Assembly: GCA_023416855.1 (NCBI GenBank)
Contig: JAEZGU010000019.1
Coordinates: 1-7,773, forward strand
DNA from: Bacillota bacterium
GTDB lineage: Bacteria > Bacillota > Clostridia > Tissierellales > Sedimentibacteraceae
Direction of reading: 5' to 3'
DNA length: 7,773 nt
Program-made: the position numbers and the translations under genes
The notes under the pieces: model-generated
Seen by the model: only the letters and a program-made list of their open reading frames with translations
What the model was told of the DNA's origin: nothing
Databases searched by the model: none
In this document: in pieces, positions 1 to 3,321 of the stretch
Numbering within the stretch: the stretch's first letter is position 1
How the letters are laid out: every line of letters begins with the position of its first letter

Positions 1-840
1 AGGTAGAACCATACCTTTTATCATACCATACAGGCTCATTGCTGTTTCTGCCGAAAGACCATATACTAATAATCTTGCAGGAATCATTGTGTTTTCAACA
101 GTGCGAAGTATTGCATTTAAGTATGAAGTTGCTGAAATAGGCAATGCTATTCCAAGAATTTTAAATATCATCCCATCTGCTTTTTGATTTGTTTTGTTTG
201 CAAATGGTTTTCTTTCAAATATGTAAAAGAACCAGGTTAAAAATAATGAAAATAGTTCTTCTGCAGTCATACCTATGGCAATGGCAACGCAACCATACTC
301 AAGTCCTTTAGGTAAGTATGCATTCATAATAGAGAAAATTATAAAAATTCTTACTAATTGTTCTGTAACTTGAACAATGGCAGGCTTGGATATTTTTCCA
401 ACAGCATAGAAATATCCTTTAAAGCAGTTTGAAACAGCAATTAGAGGTAAGCTTGGAACTAAGTACAGCATAGGCAATATAGTACGTCCATCTTTTAAAA
501 TATTATTACCTATATAATCAGCAAAATAATATAACAAAAATGCAGATAAAATCCCTGTAAATAAAGAAAGTCCTATTGATTGGCGCAGTACCTTCTTCGC
601 ATTAGCATAGTGCTTCAGGGTAAGCTCTTCGGAGATTAATCTTGAAACTGCAACTCTTATGCCTGAAGTAGCTAAAGTAACCATAAGCATATATATTGTG
701 AGTATTAATTGGAACAAGCCTATTCCTTCAGCTCCAAGGACATTTGCAAGATAGATGCGAAATCCCATACCAACTATTCTTACGATTGTTGTTGCGACAG
801 TCAAAATTAATGTACCAACAATAATTCCTTCTCTTTTCAT
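1..840 (-). CDS. spoVB: SpoVB-family polysaccharide/lipid flippase, N-terminal part (cut by window edge)
   Basis: The minus-strand frame is open from the ATG at 840 to the window edge, giving the first 280 residues of a protein whose family is usually about 500 residues long; the C-terminal part lies outside. It is rich in hydrophobic segments (for example around residues 8-24, 41-58, 90-106, 121-138 and 163-173). Several stretches resemble SpoVB-type members of the MOP flippase superfamily: RIVGMGFRIYLANVLGAEGI (21-40), SGIRVAVSRLISEE (59-72), KGYFYAVGKISKPA (141-154) with TEQLVRI after it, and ENTMIPARL (249-257). SpoVB and its relatives are thought to move lipid-linked cell-wall precursors across the membrane, SpoVB during spore cortex synthesis. 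The start is supported by GAGGTG with 4 nt before ATG. The gene is transcribed away from the XRE-cupin gene. The family is clear, but Clostridia carry several paralogues (YtgP, MurJ-like), so the symbol and the sporulation role are less certain. Confidence 0.82.
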   Translation of the reverse strand, partial: MKREGIIVGTLILTVATTIVRIVGMGFRIYLANVLGAEGIGLFQLILTIYMLMVTLATSGIRVAVSRLISEELTLKHYANAKKVLRQSIGLSLFTGILSAFLLYYFADYIGNNILKDGRTILPMLYLVPSLPLIAVSNCFKGYFYAVGKISKPAIVQVTEQLVRIFIIFSIMNAYLPKGLEYGCVAIAIGMTAEELFSLFLTWFFYIFERKPFANKTNQKADGMIFKILGIALPISATSYLNAILRTVENTMIPARLLVYGLSAETAMSLYGMIKGMVLP

Positions 841-843
841 TTT

Positions 844-850
844 TCACCTC
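844..850 (-). promoter_or_regulatory. Ribosome-binding site of the SpoVB-family gene
   Basis: On the minus strand the bases before the ATG at 840 read AGAGGTGAAAA. The GAGGTG core lies at the usual distance from the start and fixes the start codon of the flippase gene. Confidence 0.75.
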
Positions 851-859
851 TAAATTATA

Positions 860-884
860 TTCACATAAAATAATATGCTGTGAA
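860..884. promoter_or_regulatory. Inverted repeat TTCACA-N13-TGTGAA upstream of the SpoVB-family gene
   Basis: Two perfect 6-base arms, TTCACA at 860-865 and TGTGAA at 879-884, flank 13 AT-rich bases. The repeat starts 20 bases upstream of the flippase ATG. Minus-strand promoter candidates overlap it: ATGACA, a 19-base spacer and TATTAT, or with a 17-base spacer CATATT. It could be an operator, but the arms are short and the background is AT-rich, so chance is possible. Confidence 0.3.
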
Positions 885-926
885 ATATAATCTATGTCAT
901 CGACAAAAAACGCTATAACGTACCAT

Positions 927-956
927 AGTATAATTTAGCAGATTTTTATTTGCGAA
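927..956 (-). promoter_or_regulatory. Candidate promoter for the SpoVB-family gene
   Basis: Read on the minus strand: -35 TTCGCA (951-956), an 18-base spacer and -10 TATACT (927-932). It matches the consensus at 4/6 and 5/6 positions. Its -35 box lies on the same bases as the -35 of the divergent XRE-cupin promoter. A leader of about 80 nt would follow. Other weak candidates lie nearer the gene, so this choice is tentative. Confidence 0.35.
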
Positions 957-978
957 AAAATAAAATATCGTATATAAT
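950..978 (+). promoter_or_regulatory. Promoter of the XRE-cupin regulator gene
   Basis: TTGCGA (950-955), a 17-base spacer and a perfect TATAAT (973-978) give a good sigma-A-type promoter, with a start near 985. An imperfect palindrome, CGTATATAATATATG (969-983), covers the -10. An 8-base inverted repeat, TTTTATTT / AAATAAAA (944-951 and 958-965), straddles the -35. Both are plausible binding sites for an autoregulating HTH protein, although AT-rich DNA produces such repeats easily. Confidence 0.65.
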
Positions 979-1019
979 ATATGTGACAGGATAATTATAT
1001 ATTATTAATAGAGGTTATC

Positions 1020-1568
1020 ATGAATAGTTTGTTAGTGCATATAGGTAGCACATTAAAGAAAACAAGAACGGAAAGAGAATTAACATTGGAGGATGCTTCT
1101 AATTTAACAGGAGTGAGCAAAGCAATGCTTGGTCAAATTGAAAGAGCTGAATCCACACCTACAATTTCAACTTTGTGGAAAATAGCTACAGGTCTTAAAA
1201 TTTCCTTTTCTGAATTATTAAACGAAGATTTCAATAAAGATAGTGCTTTGTATATCGATAATGTTGAACCGGTTTATGAGTCAGATGGAAAAATGATTTT
1301 GTACAATGTATTTCCATTCAACCCTTTAACAGGTTTCGAATATTTTTATATTAAAATGTTACCGGGTGCAAAACATTCATCGACTCCGCATAAAACTTCC
1401 ACAGAGGAATATGTTGTGGTAACAAAAGGCGCTATTGATATAAAAATAAAGAGCAAGACATATGTATTAAAAGCGCCATCAGCATTAACGTTTAAAGCAG
1501 ATGAAATTCATTCGTACAGTAATCCATATGATGAGGAAGCTATTTTTCAAAATATAGTTAGATATTAA
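1020..1568 (+). CDS. XRE-family transcriptional regulator with C-terminal cupin domain
   Basis: This 182-residue protein has two domains. Residues about 8-67 form an XRE/Cro-CI helix-turn-helix: LTLEDASNLTGVSKAMLGQIE (21-41) is the two-helix DNA-reading unit, followed by STPTISTLWKIATGL. Residues about 105-182 form a small beta-barrel cupin, with PGAKHSSTPHKTSTEEYVVV and the later turn ADEIHSYSN. In this family the cupin is a ligand-sensing module and the HTH binds DNA as a dimer; the ligand here is unknown. The cupin keeps histidine and glutamate residues near the usual metal positions but could also be a non-metal sensor. The ATG at 1020 follows GAGG (1011-1014) with 5 nt between, and a good promoter lies upstream. 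The gene is divergent from the flippase gene, so control of itself and possibly of that gene is an inference. It ends at a shared terminator region opposite the aldo/keto reductase gene. Confidence 0.9.
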   Translation: MNSLLVHIGSTLKKTRTERELTLEDASNLTGVSKAMLGQIERAESTPTISTLWKIATGLKISFSELLNEDFNKDSALYIDNVEPVYESDGKMILYNVFPFNPLTGFEYFYIKMLPGAKHSSTPHKTSTEEYVVVTKGAIDIKIKSKTYVLKAPSALTFKADEIHSYSNPYDEEAIFQNIVRY

Positions 1569-1620
1569 GTATAGTTGTATACTCCATACGAATTATCAAA
1601 GATATTTTTTTAAAATTATG

Positions 1621-1636
1621 GTGCGTTGTAACGCAC
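1621..1636. repeat. Small perfect hairpin GTGCGTTGTAACGCAC
   Basis: Two 7-base arms (GTGCGTT / AACGCAC) form a 6-base-pair stem with a TGTA loop. It is more GC-rich than its surroundings and directly abuts the larger hairpin at 1637-1677. On the minus strand it is followed by CATAATTTTAAAAAAAT, so it may help stop transcripts coming from the aldo/keto reductase gene. It could also be a protein-binding palindrome. Confidence 0.5.
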
Positions 1637-1680
1637 AAAAGATACATATAGCATACGAAAGGTTATATGTATCTTTTATT
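1637..1680. terminator. Bidirectional intrinsic terminator between convergent genes
   Basis: Perfect 14-base arms, AAAAGATACATATA (1637-1650) and TATATGTATCTTTT (1664-1677), enclose a 13-base loop. The arms begin with A4 and end with T4, so a T-tract follows the stem whichever strand is read. The hairpin sits between the end of the XRE-cupin gene (1568) and the end of the minus-strand reductase gene (1691), as expected for a shared terminator. The stem is AT-rich, so its efficiency is uncertain. Confidence 0.7.
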
Positions 1681-1690
1681 ATCTTTAGCT

Positions 1691-2815
1691 TTATTTAAGT
1701 TTCATAAATTCCTGATGTATTTTAGCTAATTCATCAGGAATGTTTATTTGTTGCGGACATTTAGTTATACATTCACCGCACTTTTCACATCTATCTGCTT
1801 TTTTATCATCACTTGTAAAAATAAAATAGTTTCTATAAGCAATTTGGTTGTTTTCAGATTTTTTATAATCGTTATAAATCGAAAAAATATCTGGTATATC
1901 AACACCATAAGAGCATTCCATGCAATAGCGACAACCGGTACAAGGAATAGGGTTAATTTTTTTTAAGTCCTCTACAACTTTATCAATAACCTCTTGCTCA
2001 TTACTACTAATTGGTTTTAAGTTAGTGAATGTCTCAATATTATCGTTTAGTTGCTCCATATTAGACATTCCACTTAATATAATTGCCACATTAGGTAATG
2101 AAGCAACCCATCTAAGTGCCCATGATGCAATTGTTGCATCAGGATTATAATTTTTGAAATGCTCCATAACATGAGGAGCAAATGATGCTAAGAAACCTCC
2201 TCTTACCGGTTCCATAACAAAGCAAGGAATATTTAATTTTTCTATTGTTTCATATTGAGCTTTAGCTTCGTCTACTTCCCAATCCCAATAATTAATTTGC
2301 AGCTGGACAAAGTCCCATTTGTGAGCTGCTGCAAATTCTTTTAAAACTTCATTACTGTCATGGAATGAGAAACCAATATGTTTTATTTTTCCTTCAGCTT
2401 TTTTATTTGCTATAAATTCATATAAATTAAATTTTTCTACTGTTTCAATAGATTTCTTATTTAGTGAATGAAGCATATAAAAATCAAAATATTCAGTATG
2501 ACATTTTTGTAATTGCTCATTAAATAGTTTTTCAGCATCTTTCTCGTCTTTAACTTTCCATACAGGTAACTTGCTTGTAAGAAAATAGCTTTCTCGATTA
2601 AATTCAGTCAGAACTTTTCCTAAAAAGTTTTCCGATTCACCTCCATGGTAATTGTAAGCAGTATCAAAATAATTAATGCCTGAATTAAATGCATGATGTA
2701 TTAATTTTTTTGCTTCTTCAAAATCAATTTTATCATTAAGAACAGGAAAGCGCATACAGCCATAGCCTAATCGTGGTAACTCTGTTTTTAATTGCTTTAT
2801 ATATTTTCTATCCAT
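1691..2815 (-). CDS. Aldo/keto reductase with C-terminal [4Fe-4S] ferredoxin-like domain (COG1453 type)
   Basis: This 374-residue cytoplasmic oxidoreductase has an AKR TIM barrel at about residues 10-270. The expected catalytic tetrad is visible: D51 and Y56 in YFDTAYNYHGG, K82 in LTSKLP and H116 in YMLHS. The later stretch VMEPVRGG (200-207) is also typical. The C-terminal tail holds two cysteine clusters: C292, C295, C298, C301 (PCTGCRYCMECSYGVDIP) and C343, C346, C349, C353 (CEKCGECITKCPQQINIP). These are suited to two [4Fe-4S] centres, so electrons may pass between ferredoxin-like partners and the barrel rather than only from NADPH. The first cluster lacks the proline that usually follows its last cysteine. 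The substrate is unknown. The ATG at 2815 follows AGGTGG with 7 nt between. The gene has its own promoter and is divergent from the copper operon, with no sequence evidence that it serves copper resistance. Confidence 0.93.
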   Translation of the reverse strand: MDRKYIKQLKTELPRLGYGCMRFPVLNDKIDFEEAKKLIHHAFNSGINYFDTAYNYHGGESENFLGKVLTEFNRESYFLTSKLPVWKVKDEKDAEKLFNEQLQKCHTEYFDFYMLHSLNKKSIETVEKFNLYEFIANKKAEGKIKHIGFSFHDSNEVLKEFAAAHKWDFVQLQINYWDWEVDEAKAQYETIEKLNIPCFVMEPVRGGFLASFAPHVMEHFKNYNPDATIASWALRWVASLPNVAIILSGMSNMEQLNDNIETFTNLKPISSNEQEVIDKVVEDLKKINPIPCTGCRYCMECSYGVDIPDIFSIYNDYKKSENNQIAYRNYFIFTSDDKKADRCEKCGECITKCPQQINIPDELAKIHQEFMKLK

Positions 2816-2822
2816 TAAATTC

Positions 2823-2828
2823 CCACCT
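2823..2828 (-). promoter_or_regulatory. Ribosome-binding site of the aldo/keto reductase gene
   Basis: The minus strand reads AGGTGG, 7 nt before the ATG at 2815. It is a strong Shine-Dalgarno sequence that settles the start. Confidence 0.8.
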
Positions 2829-2838
2829 TTAAAATAAT

Positions 2839-2867
2839 TTTATACTAAATAGGTCTTTACCCATCAA
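2839..2867 (-). promoter_or_regulatory. Promoter of the aldo/keto reductase gene
   Basis: On the minus strand: -35 TTGATG (2862-2867), a 17-base spacer and -10 TATAAA (2839-2844), matching the consensus at 4/6 and 5/6 positions. Transcription would start near 2832, leaving a leader of about 17 nt that just includes the ribosome-binding site. A second possibility further upstream is an extended -10, TGCTATAAT (minus strand, 2924-2932), with only a weak -35. Confidence 0.55.
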
Positions 2868-2885
2868 TATATACTGCAGCATATA
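2868..2885. promoter_or_regulatory. Palindrome TATATA-CTGCAG-CATATA directly upstream of the reductase -35
   Basis: An 18-base palindrome with one mismatched pair (A2873/C2880) around a perfect CTGCAG core. It abuts the -35 box of the reductase promoter, a position typical of an activator or repressor site. No regulator for it can be named from this window. Confidence 0.35.
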
Positions 2886-2975
2886 GGGGCTTGGTATATT
2901 AATTTATATATAATTACATACTAATTATAGCATTTATTAAACAACATGCAAGTGGACAGTATTTCAAAAAAGATG

Positions 2976-3004
2976 TTGACATTATTAATAAGCAGGTGTA
3001 GTAT
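2976..3004 (+). promoter_or_regulatory. Promoter of the csoR-copA operon
   Basis: A perfect TTGACA -35 (2976-2981), a 17-base spacer and TAGTAT (2999-3004, 4/6) put the transcription start near 3011. That is inside or next to the GC-rich CsoR-type operator at 3013-3029. This arrangement allows a repressor to block RNA polymerase. Confidence 0.7.
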
Positions 3005-3012
3005 ATAGACAC

Positions 3013-3029
3013 ACCCCCCACCGGGGGGT
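3013..3029. promoter_or_regulatory. CsoR operator ACCCCCC-ACC-GGGGGGT
   Basis: Perfect 7-base arms around a 3-base centre make a G/C palindrome that stands out in AT-rich DNA. CsoR operators of Firmicutes and Actinobacteria are pseudopalindromes with a C-run and a G-run of this kind, bordered by TA. Here GTA follows the right arm. The site lies just downstream of the -10 and 19 bases before the csoR ATG, so binding would repress the whole operon until Cu(I) releases CsoR. In RNA it could also form a hairpin next to the csoR ribosome-binding site. Confidence 0.82.
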
Positions 3030-3047
3030 AGGGAATGGAGGAATAAC

Positions 3048-3314
3048 ATGAAAGCTGATAAAGATAAAATCAATAGATTATTAAAGACGGCATCTGGTCA
3101 AATTGATGGAATATATAAAATGGTAGAAGAAGATAGATATTGTATTGATATTTCTAATCAAATATTAGCAGTGCAGTCAATATTAAAAAAGGCAAACAAT
3201 GAAATACTTAAAGCTCATATGCATATGTGCGTTAAGCAAGCATTTCAACAGGGTAAAGAGGAAGAAAAAATTGATGAAATAATTTCATTGGTTAATAAAT
3301 TAAACAAGGAGTGA
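3048..3314 (+). CDS. csoR: Copper-sensing transcriptional repressor CsoR
   Basis: An 88-residue all-helical protein of the CsoR/RcnR (DUF156) family, of the normal length for the family. Members form tetramers that bind GC-rich operators and let go when they bind metal. The Cu(I) ligand set of true CsoR is present with exact spacing: C32 (DRYCIDISNQI), then H57 and C61 (LKAHMHMCV), matching the Cys-x24-His-x3-Cys pattern of the Mycobacterium tuberculosis protein. This favours copper over the nickel/cobalt sensor RcnR, the formaldehyde sensor FrmR and the sulfide sensor CstR, which use different residues. The start ATG follows GGAGG (3037-3041) with 6 nt between. The gene is first in the operon, 4 nt before copA. 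It is expected to repress its own operon through the operator at 3013-3029. Confidence 0.95.
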   Translation: MKADKDKINRLLKTASGQIDGIYKMVEEDRYCIDISNQILAVQSILKKANNEILKAHMHMCVKQAFQQGKEEEKIDEIISLVNKLNKE

Positions 3315-3321
3315 TAATGTG
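3306..3321 (+). promoter_or_regulatory. copA ribosome-binding site and GTG start overlapping an ATG-TGA start-stop
   Basis: AAGGAG (3306-3311) lies inside the last codons of csoR, 7 nt before the GTG (3319-3321) that starts copA. The overlapping ATG at 3317-3319 is in another frame and is followed at once by TGA (3320-3322). GTG must be the real start: the next in-frame ATG is codon 11, inside the first metal-binding motif. Confidence 0.75.

Noticed and set aside
2924..2951. An extended -10 (TGCTATAAT on the minus strand) as the main reductase promoter.
   Set aside because: Its -35 (TTGCAT) matches at only 3/6 with a 16-base spacer. The promoter at 2839-2867 is better spaced and closer, although a second promoter here is not excluded.
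3013..3029. The G/C palindrome considered as an intrinsic terminator or mobile-element end.
   Set aside because: No T-tract follows it, and its position at the csoR transcription start next to a CsoR gene explains it better as an operator.
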